This document shows positions 26,016 through 34,753 of a stretch of 48,726 bases of DNA, one piece after another. Every line of letters begins with the position of its first letter. Within the stretch, counting starts at the first letter, position 1. This DNA comes from JAVBUZ01 sp031554725 (GTDB lineage: Bacteria > Bacillota > Clostridia > Lachnospirales > Lachnospiraceae), in the NCBI GenBank assembly GCA_031554725.1, contig JAVBUZ010000072.1:1-48726 (forward strand), given 5' to 3'. The position numbers and the translations under genes are program-made. The notes under the pieces are model-generated. The model was not told the origin of the DNA. It saw only the letters and a list, made by a program, of their open reading frames with translations, and searched no databases.

Positions 26016-27587
26016 TTACTTACCTTGTTTCTCTGCTACAAATGCTGCTGCCTGACTTCTCATTTCAGCTAATACATCTTGCATTCCAGCGATTTCTAAT
26101 GCTGCCTTCATTTCATTAATTGATGTATCAACGTCGGTTACAAGTCCATTTACCAATGGCTCATAGTAATTACCAATTGCTGCTTCTACAGCTGCAAATT
26201 GTGTACTTACATTTGTTGGGTCAAAGTTAAATCCATCATATATATGATCTGCTTTAATATTGCCTTCAAATTTTGCCTTTAATTCATCATGTCTATCATG
26301 TAATGCTGTTCTGTTTTCAATATACTCTGATCTTTGGATTGTTGCGTTATTCCATCCCCAGTTACAGTTGCTGCTAACACCATAGCCGCTTTCGTCGATT
26401 ACCTTATACTGGTCATCGCCTACTGCTTCCCAATGTTTGCCTTCAACACCAAGCATTGCAAGGTCATAAACAGCTGGATTGGTATAGAACTCATTTAAAA
26501 CCTGCATAGCTCTTTCTTTATTTTTACTGTTTGCATTGATTGCAACACCGTTGTTAATGTATGAGTTAACCTTTTTAGGCTGTGAAGCAACTGGATCTAT
26601 AAGAGTAACATTCCAGTCAGGATTTTCTTCATTTGCCTGTTTTGCATAAGTCATACAGCTTCCTGTGTTCCAAATCATACCCGCTGTTCTTCCTGTAAGA
26701 AGACCTGTCTGTCTTTCATCACCTGAATATAATACGTCCTGTGACCAGCATCCTAAATCAGCAAGTTCCTTCATTTGGATACAGTAATCACGGAAACCAT
26801 CCCATTCAGCAATATATGTAAGATCTAAATTATTTTTATCCTGAGTATTAAATAGAACAAGTTCTCCACCCTTTGGTGCTCCACCTGTAATTGTATAACC
26901 CTGTGTTTGGAAATACTGATACCAAGGACCACCCTGGCTTGCATACATACCGTCTGCAGCACAAGCTTTATAGAAAGATATTAATTCATCCCAGCTTGTA
27001 ATATCTTCAAAACCGTATTTCTTTAATAAATCACCACGAACAGCCATTACGTCCTGTCCAAATTCGTTTGCATAGTTTGGAACCATGTAAATTGTTCCAT
27101 CAATTTTTGCCTGATCCCATGCCATTTCTGGTACAACATTCCAGATATCAGGTGCATATGTCTTAATGAAATCTTCTGACATAGGAGCAAATCCGCCTAA
27201 TGCAACTGTCTGCTCATAATGACACCAGCTTGATGCAGTAAAGATTAAATCAAAATCCTCTTGTGCGGAGAATAATAGTGAATACTTTGTAGAATGATCA
27301 CCCCATGATAAGAATTCTACTTTAAGTGAACAGTTTAATTTTTCTTCCAAAATTTCATTGATTTTTCCATAAACTTCGTCAAAATCTGGTGTTCTGTCAC
27401 CAATTAAATACATTGTTAAATCTACGTGTTCTGATGTGCTAGCAACTTCTTTGCTTTCCTGGCTACCTTTTGTTGTTGCGCTTGTTGTTGTGCCTTTTGT
27501 ATCAGTAGAACCACATCCTGCAAGCATTACTACTGTCATTGCAGTTGTTAGTAAAACTGACACTAACTTTTTCATTTTCTTTCCCAT
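26016..27587 (-). CDS. Oligosaccharide-binding lipoprotein of a CUT1 importer
   Basis: A 523-residue family 1 extracellular solute-binding protein, LplA-like. Signal peptide with lipobox LAGC (Cys about residue 26), then a low-complexity Thr/Ser/Lys linker and a large two-lobed domain (LTMYLIGDRTPDFDEVYGKI start; YINNGVAINANSKNKERAM near the middle). The ATG at 27587, preceded by AAGGAGGATCTT, is chosen over one 42 bases upstream. It follows the two permease genes; there is no ATPase gene in the locus, as is normal for CUT1 importers that share an MsmX-type ATPase encoded elsewhere. The ligand is probably galacto-oligosaccharide from the GH53 enzyme. Confidence 0.88.
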   Translation of the reverse strand: MGKKMKKLVSVLLTTAMTVVMLAGCGSTDTKGTTTSATTKGSQESKEVASTSEHVDLTMYLIGDRTPDFDEVYGKINEILEEKLNCSLKVEFLSWGDHSTKYSLLFSAQEDFDLIFTASSWCHYEQTVALGGFAPMSEDFIKTYAPDIWNVVPEMAWDQAKIDGTIYMVPNYANEFGQDVMAVRGDLLKKYGFEDITSWDELISFYKACAADGMYASQGGPWYQYFQTQGYTITGGAPKGGELVLFNTQDKNNLDLTYIAEWDGFRDYCIQMKELADLGCWSQDVLYSGDERQTGLLTGRTAGMIWNTGSCMTYAKQANEENPDWNVTLIDPVASQPKKVNSYINNGVAINANSKNKERAMQVLNEFYTNPAVYDLAMLGVEGKHWEAVGDDQYKVIDESGYGVSSNCNWGWNNATIQRSEYIENRTALHDRHDELKAKFEGNIKADHIYDGFNFDPTNVSTQFAAVEAAIGNYYEPLVNGLVTDVDTSINEMKAALEIAGMQDVLAEMRSQAAAFVAEKQGK

Positions 27588-27677
27588 AAGATCCTCCTTA
27601 AAATAATGAAATTTACTTTTACCCTGCATTAATTTATTTATTGGGATATCCCCCTAATGCACTAATTTAATTTGGGC

Positions 27678-28598
27678 TTAGCCCTTTACTGACCCAATTG
27701 TAATACCCTGAACAAAGTATTTTTGAACAAGTGGATACGCTAAAACGATTGGTCCTGTTACGACGATTGTTAGAGCCATTTTTAAAGTTTGTGTTGGAAG
27801 CGTTACTGCACTTGCTATACTACTAGCTGCTGCATTGGAAAGCAGTTTCTTATACGCTTCAATATTATTTACTCGCTGATATAGGAAATACTGTAATGGA
27901 TATTTTGCTTCGCTCTTTAAGTAAAGCATTGCGTTATACCAGTCATTCCAATATGCAAGTGCAATGAAAAGTCCTACTGTTGCAAGTGCTGGTTTAATCA
28001 GTGGAAAAACAATCTTAAATAATGTAGCAAATTCTCCACAGCCATCAATTTTTGCTGCTTCAATAAGAGAGTCTGGAATTGCCGCAATATAACTCTTCAT
28101 AATCAAAAGGTTATAAACACTAAAGACTAATGGAAGTAATAGAGCAAAATAACTGTCTCGAAGTCCTAATTTCTGTGTAATCAATAGGTAGTATGGAACC
28201 AGTCCTCCTGAGAACAATGTAGTAAAGTAGAAAAAGAATGAAAATTTGTTTCTCCATTCAAAATCTTTTCTAGACAAAACATAGGCTGTCATAGTCTGTA
28301 GCAAAAGACCAACCACAGTTCCTACACCGGTTAAACATATTGTTGTTGCATAAGCTCTAACAATAACCATTGGATTTTTGAATACTGTTTTATATGCCTC
28401 TAAGCTAAAATCCTGAGGAAGCAAGCTGAAACCATTTTTTACAATTGCAGCTTCGGAAGAAAAGGAACCCGATACAATCATGATAAATGGAACCAAGCAG
28501 ATTAATGCAATTAGCCCCAAAAAGCCGTATGCGATAATGTTCAGCGCGATAACGTCTGGACCTTTTTTTATTTTGTTTGAATGCTCCAAAGATGCCAC
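27678..28598 (-). CDS. CUT1 sugar importer permease, LplC/YtcP type
   Basis: A 306-residue inner-membrane permease with six hydrophobic helices. The ATPase-coupling loop is visible as EAAKIDGCGEFATLFKIVFP. The start codon is GTG, with AGGAGGGAAAAGG upstream. Pairs with the next gene upstream to form the channel of the galacto-oligosaccharide importer. It is 11 bases after that gene. Confidence 0.88.
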   Translation of the reverse strand: MASLEHSNKIKKGPDVIALNIIAYGFLGLIALICLVPFIMIVSGSFSSEAAIVKNGFSLLPQDFSLEAYKTVFKNPMVIVRAYATTICLTGVGTVVGLLLQTMTAYVLSRKDFEWRNKFSFFFYFTTLFSGGLVPYYLLITQKLGLRDSYFALLLPLVFSVYNLLIMKSYIAAIPDSLIEAAKIDGCGEFATLFKIVFPLIKPALATVGLFIALAYWNDWYNAMLYLKSEAKYPLQYFLYQRVNNIEAYKKLLSNAAASSIASAVTLPTQTLKMALTIVVTGPIVLAYPLVQKYFVQGITIGSVKG

Positions 28599-28609
28599 CC
28601 TTTTCCCTC

Positions 28610-29545
28610 CTAAAATAATGTATAGTCTTTGTCATACAAGCTGACTAACTTATTCACAATCAAAATGGTTATAAAACAAAGAACTGACTGATACAGTCCC
28701 ATTGCTGCCGACATACCAAAATCATTACTACTGATTAAAGCACGGAAGGTCAATGTATCAATTACATCTGTGTAATTATATAGTAGTCCATTGGTTCCAA
28801 CCAAGTTATAGAACATATCAAAGTTTCCTTTAAAAATGCCACCTACGGATAATAACAATAAAATAATTGTGGTTGGCATAATCATTGGTAATGTTACTTT
28901 AAAAATTCTCTGGAAAACATTTGCTCCGTCAATTTTTGCCGCTTCATAAATAGAAGTATCAATTCCCATGATTGCTGCCAAGTACATTACAGAGCCATAT
29001 CCAATTCCTTTCCATACATTAAAGAACAGCAAGATAAATGGCCATACCTGCGGTGTTGTATAAAAAGAAATCTTTGTTCCACCAAAGGCGGTGATAATGC
29101 GATTTAAAAATCCGTAATCAGAACTAAAAATATTAAATGCCATAACACCAACAATAACCCATGAGATAAAGTATGGTAAAAACATGAGAGACTGTGTAAT
29201 CTTACGATAGTGTTTATTATGAATTTCTGTAAGAAGAACTGCTGCTGCAATCTGTGCAATTGTATTAACTGCAATAAATAGAATGTTATACAATACTGTA
29301 TTTCTAGTTACTAACCCTGCCTGACCCGATTTAAAAAAGAACTTAAAATTCTCCAGACCGTTCCATGGGCTACCCCATATTCCGCCTGCATAGTTGTATT
29401 TTTTAAATGCCATTACAACTCCTGTCATGGGATAGTAGGCAAATATCAGTGTGTAAATTACTGCTGGAGAAAGCATAAGTAGAAATATCCTATATTTGTA
29501 AAGTTTTTTCAAAAAACCTCTCCATCCGTGTTTCTTTTTATCCAT
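28610..29545 (-). CDS. CUT1 sugar importer permease, LplB/YteP type
   Basis: A 311-residue permease with six helices and a coupling loop EAAKIDGANVFQRIFKVTLP. The ATG at 29545, with GGGAGAAGG just ahead, is preferred over an in-frame TTG 24 bases upstream. A promoter and two LacI-type operators lie in the 208-base gap between this gene and the galactanase. Partner of the LplC-type permease. Confidence 0.88.
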   Translation of the reverse strand: MDKKKHGWRGFLKKLYKYRIFLLMLSPAVIYTLIFAYYPMTGVVMAFKKYNYAGGIWGSPWNGLENFKFFFKSGQAGLVTRNTVLYNILFIAVNTIAQIAAAVLLTEIHNKHYRKITQSLMFLPYFISWVIVGVMAFNIFSSDYGFLNRIITAFGGTKISFYTTPQVWPFILLFFNVWKGIGYGSVMYLAAIMGIDTSIYEAAKIDGANVFQRIFKVTLPMIMPTTIILLLLSVGGIFKGNFDMFYNLVGTNGLLYNYTDVIDTLTFRALISSNDFGMSAAMGLYQSVLCFITILIVNKLVSLYDKDYTLF

Positions 29546-29576
29546 ATCCTTCTCCCATTTACAGCGCAATTACAAG

Positions 29577-29584
29577 TTGCGCAA
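29577..29584. promoter_or_regulatory. LacI-type operator, downstream of the permease promoter
   Basis: Perfect palindrome TTGCGCAA, with flanks GATGT (minus strand) and CTTGT. It lies about 20 bases past the -10, where a bound repressor would block elongation. It is matched by a second copy upstream of the promoter. Confidence 0.6.
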
Positions 29585-29605
29585 ACATCCTTTTTTATTA
29601 AACTC

Positions 29606-29634
29606 ATTATACTTTTTCGTCTATTTGTTTACAA
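29606..29634 (-). promoter_or_regulatory. Promoter for the permease-binding protein-LacI genes
   Basis: TTGTAA (29629-29634) and a perfect TATAAT (29606-29611) on the minus strand with 17 bases between. It lies between the galactanase and the first permease, so the importer can be transcribed apart from the enzyme. Confidence 0.65.
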
Positions 29635-29695
29635 CTTGTATAATATCTAAATTATTCTTGTCTATATTATCTATTTATAACAATAATTTTTGGAT

Positions 29696-29703
29696 TTGCG
29701 CAA
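29696..29703. promoter_or_regulatory. LacI-type operator, upstream of the permease promoter
   Basis: A second perfect TTGCGCAA, 119 bases from the first (centre to centre). The extended sequence shares GGAT and AAC with the first copy. A DNA loop between the two copies would enclose the promoter. A third palindrome, TGTGCACA, is at 29722-29729. Confidence 0.55.
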
Positions 29704-29753
29704 CATTACGGCGCTATTTGTTGTGCACATTGAAATTGCTCCTTTTTCACTCA

Positions 29754-31577
29754 CTAATCTGAAATTTTATATAGCGCAAAATCATCTACTGTTCCCCAAC
29801 TTGCTATGTTTGTTTTTATGCGTACACCTATCTTAAGTGATCCATCTGTTACCTTTATTTCTGGAATTGTAGGGTTTTTCCAATCAATATAAGTCGTCAA
29901 TTTAAAGTCATCTGTTAGTTCTTCTCCATTTGCAATGGCATAAAGCTCAAATGTTGAACCATCTTTAACAGCACCACCTTGGGAATATGTAGTTAGATAA
30001 TAGGTTCCAGGTTCCAAATCGGAAAATTCCTGTTCAATAGAAAACTCCATATCTGATGAATCTGAAAAGAAATGGAATGAAATGTCTCCCGAATATGCAT
30101 CCTCCATTTTATCAAAGAAATCTGTAGGATTCGCCTCTCCTACATAGTCTACCTTCCACATAGAGGTGTCTGGGTCTTCAAATCCTGGATTCTTCACAAG
30201 ATTTGTTAATCCTGAAACGTCCATTTTTTCTTTTGTATCCTCGTTATTTTTTTCAATTGGCGTATAATCGATAGCCGATGATAGGGTTGTACCATATTTC
30301 AAATACTTGAATACATTTAAAGATGCTAGTGGATGTCCGTCAAAATCGAAAAATGCTTGGTTATCCCAAGAACTTCCTCCGTAATATAAACCTGCATCTT
30401 CTGGATCATAATCAGATGCGAAACTACTTGCCCATCCACTTCCATATTTTTCCCATATAGGAGAATTATCATCCGTTGCTTTTCCAACAGGAAGCCACGT
30501 TCCTTCCCAATAAAACACTCCCGATGCACCAGCTTCGCTTGCCGCCGCAATCACATCACGAATCATGCTTGCTTGTCCCTGAACCGTAGCTGGATACCCC
30601 TCTACCAAATCATGAACACCAACTAAACTATTTCCCGCTCCGTCACCATCTTCTGATGTATAACAGTAAGATGTTTCAGCAATTACAACCGCTTTTCCAT
30701 AATCCGCTTGTATTTTTTCAACAACATTCTGCATATTCTTCATACTTCCATCCCAGAATGGATAAAAAGATAAACCTATAACATCATAATCTAATTTTCC
30801 TTCTTCTAGATTACCTACAAGCTTAAGTAATTTTGCACCCTCGGGAACTCTTGTATAGTGAACAACTATCTGAATATCCTGGCCGTAGGTTTCTGATATT
30901 TCTCGAACCGCCTTGCTTCCCGCTTTTAATAGTTCTAAAACCTTTGTTGAATTGGTTTCTCCTGACATTCCAAAGTTAATTTCATTACCTATCTGCACCA
31001 TTCCAACATCTACACCAGAATCCAACATTTCTGCAAGACTCTCTTTGGTAAACTCGTACAAAGCATCCGCTTTTTCTTCAATAGCAAGTCCCTCCCACGC
31101 TTTTGGTGCATGCTGTCTTTTAGGATCTGCCCAGAAATCCGAATAATGAAAGTCTACGCAAACCTTCATGCCATATTTTGTTGCGCGCTTTCCCAACTCA
31201 ATTGTTGTCGCAACATCATTATTTCCTCCACCATACCCATTTCCGTTTTCGTCATATGGATCATTCCAAACACGAAGTCGCATGTAATTTACGCCAGCTT
31301 CAGCCAAGGTCTTAAATACATCCTGTTCTTCTCCATCAAAGTTGTAATACTTAACCCCACTGTTTTCCTCAACTAGTACAATAGACGCATCCATTCCTCT
31401 GATAAAACTATCTGAGATATTTGGAATTGCCTCAATATATACATCTGAATCCTCTGGTCCGTTGGGTAATGTCACCGAAAACGCAGTTTCAATATTTTTT
31501 CCGCATCCTACCAAGAATGAAGCGCAAAGGCACACCGTGATTCCTAATAATTTTAAATTTCTAAATTGGTTTTTCAT
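29754..31577 (-). CDS. Endo-beta-1,4-galactanase, GH53, lipoprotein
   Basis: A 607-residue secreted lipoprotein (lipobox LVGC, Cys25). The GH53 domain (about residues 45-430) cleaves beta-1,4-galactan, the side chain of pectic rhamnogalacturonan I, to galacto-oligosaccharides. The acid/base glutamate is E199 (VQIGNEIN) and the nucleophile E301 (VVIAETSYCY). The N-terminal RGMDASIVLVEENSGVKYYN and VNYMRLRVWNDP also fit. Residues about 458-607 form a beta-rich module opening NLVKNPGFED, probably a CBM61-like galactan-binding module, which often accompanies GH53. The protein stays on the cell surface. It is the first gene of the locus, with AAGGAGAGG before the ATG. Product sugars would be taken up by the importer downstream. 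Confidence 0.93.
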   Translation of the reverse strand: MKNQFRNLKLLGITVCLCASFLVGCGKNIETAFSVTLPNGPEDSDVYIEAIPNISDSFIRGMDASIVLVEENSGVKYYNFDGEEQDVFKTLAEAGVNYMRLRVWNDPYDENGNGYGGGNNDVATTIELGKRATKYGMKVCVDFHYSDFWADPKRQHAPKAWEGLAIEEKADALYEFTKESLAEMLDSGVDVGMVQIGNEINFGMSGETNSTKVLELLKAGSKAVREISETYGQDIQIVVHYTRVPEGAKLLKLVGNLEEGKLDYDVIGLSFYPFWDGSMKNMQNVVEKIQADYGKAVVIAETSYCYTSEDGDGAGNSLVGVHDLVEGYPATVQGQASMIRDVIAAASEAGASGVFYWEGTWLPVGKATDDNSPIWEKYGSGWASSFASDYDPEDAGLYYGGSSWDNQAFFDFDGHPLASLNVFKYLKYGTTLSSAIDYTPIEKNNEDTKEKMDVSGLTNLVKNPGFEDPDTSMWKVDYVGEANPTDFFDKMEDAYSGDISFHFFSDSSDMEFSIEQEFSDLEPGTYYLTTYSQGGAVKDGSTFELYAIANGEELTDDFKLTTYIDWKNPTIPEIKVTDGSLKIGVRIKTNIASWGTVDDFALYKISD

Positions 31578-31622
31578 AAATACCTCTCCTTCTTTTAAAT
31601 ATATATTTTATCAGCATCTTTC

Positions 31623-31651
31623 TTTCATTTCTATAAATAAAGTTGTATAAT
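31623..31651 (+). promoter_or_regulatory. Promoter for the AraC gene
   Basis: A perfect TATAAT (31646-31651), with a weak TTTCAT -35 (31623-31628) at 17 bases. It overlaps the -10 of the divergent galactanase promoter, so the two may exclude each other. Confidence 0.45.
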
Positions 31652-31670
31652 ATATGCACATTCTTGTCAA
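31642..31670 (-). promoter_or_regulatory. Promoter for the galactanase gene
   Basis: A perfect TTGACA (31665-31670) and TACAAC (31642-31647) on the minus strand, 17 bases apart. It overlaps the AraC promoter and reaches the AraC ribosome binding site. Confidence 0.5.
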
Positions 31671-31684
31671 AGGAGTCATTGCTT

Positions 31685-32548
31685 ATGTTTATAAATTACG
31701 TAAATTCCCCAACTGATTGTCCAGAAGGAAATGTAAATACTGATAAGTCTCTTGTCATTAATAGCTGTGGTACATATAGACTTTCCTCAGAATTTAAGCT
31801 TCCGACTGGTAGACCTAAGGGAAGATTTGATTATCAGCTAATATACATTGCTTCTGGAAAAGGCTATTTTTACTTTAATGATGATTCGCCCACCATAGTA
31901 AATGCTGGAAATATGGTTCTATATTTACCACTAGAACCCCAAAGATATGAATATTATGGAGTAGATAGACCTGATATATATTGGATTCACTTTTCAGGTA
32001 AGGATATTCCAGAATTATTTAGAGAACATAGCATAGATACAAATGCACATATAATACCTGTAGGTACAAATTCAAATTATGCACATTATTTTGAGAAGAT
32101 CATTTTAGAAATGCAATTAAGAAAAGATTTTTATGAAGAAGCAGCTACGCTTTTTTTTACGCAACTACTTATACTAATGGGGCGCGCAAATAAGGATTTT
32201 TCCCTCAATAAAGACTTAGCCTCCTCCGAGGAAATTGATCAAGTCACCACATATTTTCATCAGCATTACCGTGAAAATATTAATATTGAGACTTATCTTG
32301 AAAGTAATGGTTTTACGATGAGTACATTTTTCCGCAAGTTTAAGCAATACACAGGTGTGACACCTCTTCAATATATTTTGGATATTCGCCTTTCCACTGC
32401 AAAAAAGCTACTTGCAACCACCGATTACTCTATAAATGAAATATCTTTTATTATTGGGTATGACAATGCACTTTATTTTAGCAGATTGTTTCATAAGCAT
32501 ATGGGAATGTCGCCAAAGGAATATAGAAAAGCCTCCAAATCAATTTGA
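31685..32548 (+). CDS. AraC-family transcriptional activator
   Basis: A 287-residue regulator with an N-terminal cupin-like sugar-sensing domain (RFDYQLIYIASGKGYFYFND and YWIHFSG) and a C-terminal AraC DNA-binding domain with two helix-turn-helix units (FTMSTFFRKFKQYTGVTPLQ and EISFIIGYDNALYFSRLF). I chose the ATG at 31685, with AAAGGAG nine bases ahead; the longer frame starts before the likely transcription start. Divergent from the galactanase gene; likely an activator of it. The target sugar is inferred from position. Confidence 0.9.
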   Translation: MFINYVNSPTDCPEGNVNTDKSLVINSCGTYRLSSEFKLPTGRPKGRFDYQLIYIASGKGYFYFNDDSPTIVNAGNMVLYLPLEPQRYEYYGVDRPDIYWIHFSGKDIPELFREHSIDTNAHIIPVGTNSNYAHYFEKIILEMQLRKDFYEEAATLFFTQLLILMGRANKDFSLNKDLASSEEIDQVTTYFHQHYRENINIETYLESNGFTMSTFFRKFKQYTGVTPLQYILDIRLSTAKKLLATTDYSINEISFIIGYDNALYFSRLFHKHMGMSPKEYRKASKSI

Positions 32549-32564
32549 TCTGGAGGCCATTTTT
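32531..32564 (+). terminator. Terminator of the AraC gene
   Basis: GCCTCCA pairs with TGGAGGC, followed by CATTTTT. The first arm overlaps the last codons of the AraC gene. Confidence 0.8.
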
Positions 32565-32574
32565 AAGCTTCTAC

Positions 32575-32780
32575 TTATTTTGTTATAAATTTACTCATTA
32601 AACCAGATAACTCATCCACATTTTCTCTACTATCATTTAGCTGCTGATAGCCTTCCGATGTCTTCTCAACTGTAGACGATGTTTTCTCAGCAATTAAGTT
32701 AATTCCAACTGCTGTTTGTTCAACCGTTTTAAATATCTGACTCGCAAGATTTCCTATTTCTGTTGCAACTACAGGAAATC
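32575..32780 (-). pseudogene. 3' remnant of a methyl-accepting chemotaxis protein
   Basis: An open minus-strand frame of about 68 codons that ends in TAA. It reads GFPVVATEIGNLASQ, then TVEQTAVGINLIAEKTSSTV and a coiled-coil tail ending MSKFITK. This is the end of the signalling domain of a chemoreceptor: GFAVVA-EI-NLA is the post-tip motif, here with P in place of A. No start codon or upstream receptor part exists; the 369-residue gene begins where the rest should be. The stop codon of that gene touches the fragment. A decayed gene, possibly truncated when the neighbouring gene arrived. Confidence 0.75.
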
Positions 32781-33890
32781 CTAACTAGCCACCTCAATAT
32801 CAAGCCATGCTTGTATATCTGTACAAATATTAACGTCATCTAAAGGTATTCTGATCCCTTGGCAATCACCTTGACAGCGCTCACGCCCCATCTTCCTATA
32901 GCAACCGTATCCCGCTGCAATTTTCTCTTGTAAAGATGGTGAAAATTTTCTAATAACATCTGCATATTTATCCGTTTTCTTAGCCCTCACAAATAAGCAA
33001 AAACCATTTCTCATCGAGTAAGAAAACGCCCATACTCTTTTTTGATATTTCTCTCTAGAGGACAAATTCTTGCGATTTGCATTTAGATGTGCGTAAGAAA
33101 AGCTAACATCATCCAATATGCTTAAGGTGCACGTCATCCCCATTTCTATATAACGTTGATGTAATTTTAAAGCGAATTCCTGAATATTATCTGGCAGTGG
33201 ATGTAAAAAATCCTTTAGTATATCAGTTACATCTGTATCATCTGCTTTTAGCAGCCTGTAGTCACAACGTAAAAGATTATGGTCATTCCAATATCTTCTT
33301 TCCGTTCGCAGCTCCATATCTGCAATTGATAGAGCTTTTAATCCCACCAACAAACTATTACTACTTAGATATGATACCTCTAACGGTTGTGCTTCTGAAA
33401 TATTAAATGTCTTTGCATTTAGGTCTATTCCCGTAAAAGTAAAACCACAAAGAGTTAAAAATCGCAAGCATTCCCTTTGACTCGAAACGCTAATTTTAGG
33501 CGCCTTCTTTTTCCCATTTGCATCAATCGATACAGTACATATAGGCATTTCCGTTATTAATAGTGAACCGCTATTTTTATCCAATTTACCGTAATAACCT
33601 ATCTCCACCAACAGATTTGCTATATCATTTAAAAAAGGATAATCTGCCATACCAGTTGGTTTTTTTGGAGGCTTGGCATATAAATGTCCCTCTGTAATTA
33701 GAAGGTCAAAAAATACATACAGAAAATCTCTAAAGGCAACAACGCCTTCTCGTATGTCTCCTTCCTTTGCAAGCTCCTCAAACCTAGGCTTAAGCTCATA
33801 ATTTTCTTCAATATTTGCAGGTATCAAATTCTTTTTATATTCAGCCACTTCACTAATTGGCTTTAGCATTACTTCATGATAAGTACTCAT
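32781..33890 (-). CDS. Unrecognised protein, 369 residues
   Basis: I do not recognise this family. The protein is soluble, with no signal peptide or clear membrane helix. The C-terminal third has two stretches of note: FSYSMRNGFCLFVRAKKTDKY and a Cys cluster (GYGCYRKMG, then ERCQGDCQGIRI, residues about 335-352), which could bind a metal or form disulfides. The gene starts 26 bases after the CPBP gene's stop codon, with GGAAGG upstream, and so may be the last gene of that operon. It is followed by a chemoreceptor fragment. The codon use looks like its neighbours, so it appears to be a real gene. Confidence 0.75.
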   Translation of the reverse strand: MSTYHEVMLKPISEVAEYKKNLIPANIEENYELKPRFEELAKEGDIREGVVAFRDFLYVFFDLLITEGHLYAKPPKKPTGMADYPFLNDIANLLVEIGYYGKLDKNSGSLLITEMPICTVSIDANGKKKAPKISVSSQRECLRFLTLCGFTFTGIDLNAKTFNISEAQPLEVSYLSSNSLLVGLKALSIADMELRTERRYWNDHNLLRCDYRLLKADDTDVTDILKDFLHPLPDNIQEFALKLHQRYIEMGMTCTLSILDDVSFSYAHLNANRKNLSSREKYQKRVWAFSYSMRNGFCLFVRAKKTDKYADVIRKFSPSLQEKIAAGYGCYRKMGRERCQGDCQGIRIPLDDVNICTDIQAWLDIEVAS

Positions 33891-33915
33891 TCTATTGTTC
33901 CTTCCTTTTTAACAA

Positions 33916-34752
33916 TTAAAACGGCAAGCCAAAGAAGCAGAATCTAATAAAATCAACCGTTCCATGTGCAATCATAGCTGATGCAAGGTCTCGCTTTTTT
34001 TGCAAAATGGCAAATATTAGACCAAATATTAAGACATACAAAGCGGTAACAATAAGTCCGCTTATCAGTCCTCCTTCTATATATGCCTCTGGTGCATGTA
34101 CAAGTACATGCGGTAAAATCATCATAAACCAAAAGGTAAATTTATAGAACTGGCTTTCCTCTTTATCTTTCATCAAGCTAGCACAAAAGGCATAAAAAAT
34201 TGTTCTCATTGCTATTTCTTCCATGATCGCAGGGCTAAGTGATACAAGAAAGCAATGAATGGAAAATCGAAAGCTAGCTTCATCATTTTGGTTCATTAGA
34301 ATATAATTGATTATGCCCCAGACCACCCCGAATGCTAGACCTAACAGAATGCTTATGACAATTGACTTTTTGTTATTTTTCTTGAATATATGTATTGCTT
34401 TTTCTGGATACTTTTCAAATACCCGAAAGCTTGCCATGGCAGACAGTGCCGTAAGAACTGGCGCAATAAATATGGAAAGATTATTCCAGTCTTTTTCAAC
34501 CACAGACATGTCTATGTAGGTAAGCATTACTGCAATTCCCAAGATACAAGAAATGTACACATACTTTTTTGATGGGAATTTGTATGTCGCTAATAAGATA
34601 ATATCAAGTATAAATACCCATACCTCTAGTAGCAGCCATGCCCTACTTGTCACATTTGCTCCAGCAATTATATTATTTGCTGCAAACAACACACAAAATA
34701 TCCCGAACATTAACCATACAATCCAAAGCTGATTTTTTTCTTTACTTTCCAT
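33916..34752 (-). CDS. CPBP-family intramembrane metalloprotease
   Basis: A 278-residue membrane protein with about eight hydrophobic helices. The Abi/CPBP motifs are present: EEIAMR (E178, E179, R183), LPHVLVH (H215, H219) and AHGTVD (H263), so the active site looks complete. The family contains CAAX prenyl proteases (Rce1) and bacteriocin self-immunity proteins. The ATG at 34752, one base after the acetyltransferase stop codon and with GAGAGGAA upstream, is preferred to a start 75 bases earlier. Translational coupling to the acetyltransferase suggests co-regulation. Possible roles include immunity or processing of a small membrane protein; neither can be shown. Confidence 0.85.
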   Translation of the reverse strand: MESKEKNQLWIVWLMFGIFCVLFAANNIIAGANVTSRAWLLLEVWVFILDIILLATYKFPSKKYVYISCILGIAVMLTYIDMSVVEKDWNNLSIFIAPVLTALSAMASFRVFEKYPEKAIHIFKKNNKKSIVISILLGLAFGVVWGIINYILMNQNDEASFRFSIHCFLVSLSPAIMEEIAMRTIFYAFCASLMKDKEESQFYKFTFWFMMILPHVLVHAPEAYIEGGLISGLIVTALYVLIFGLIFAILQKKRDLASAMIAHGTVDFIRFCFFGLPF

Positions 34753-34753
34753 T

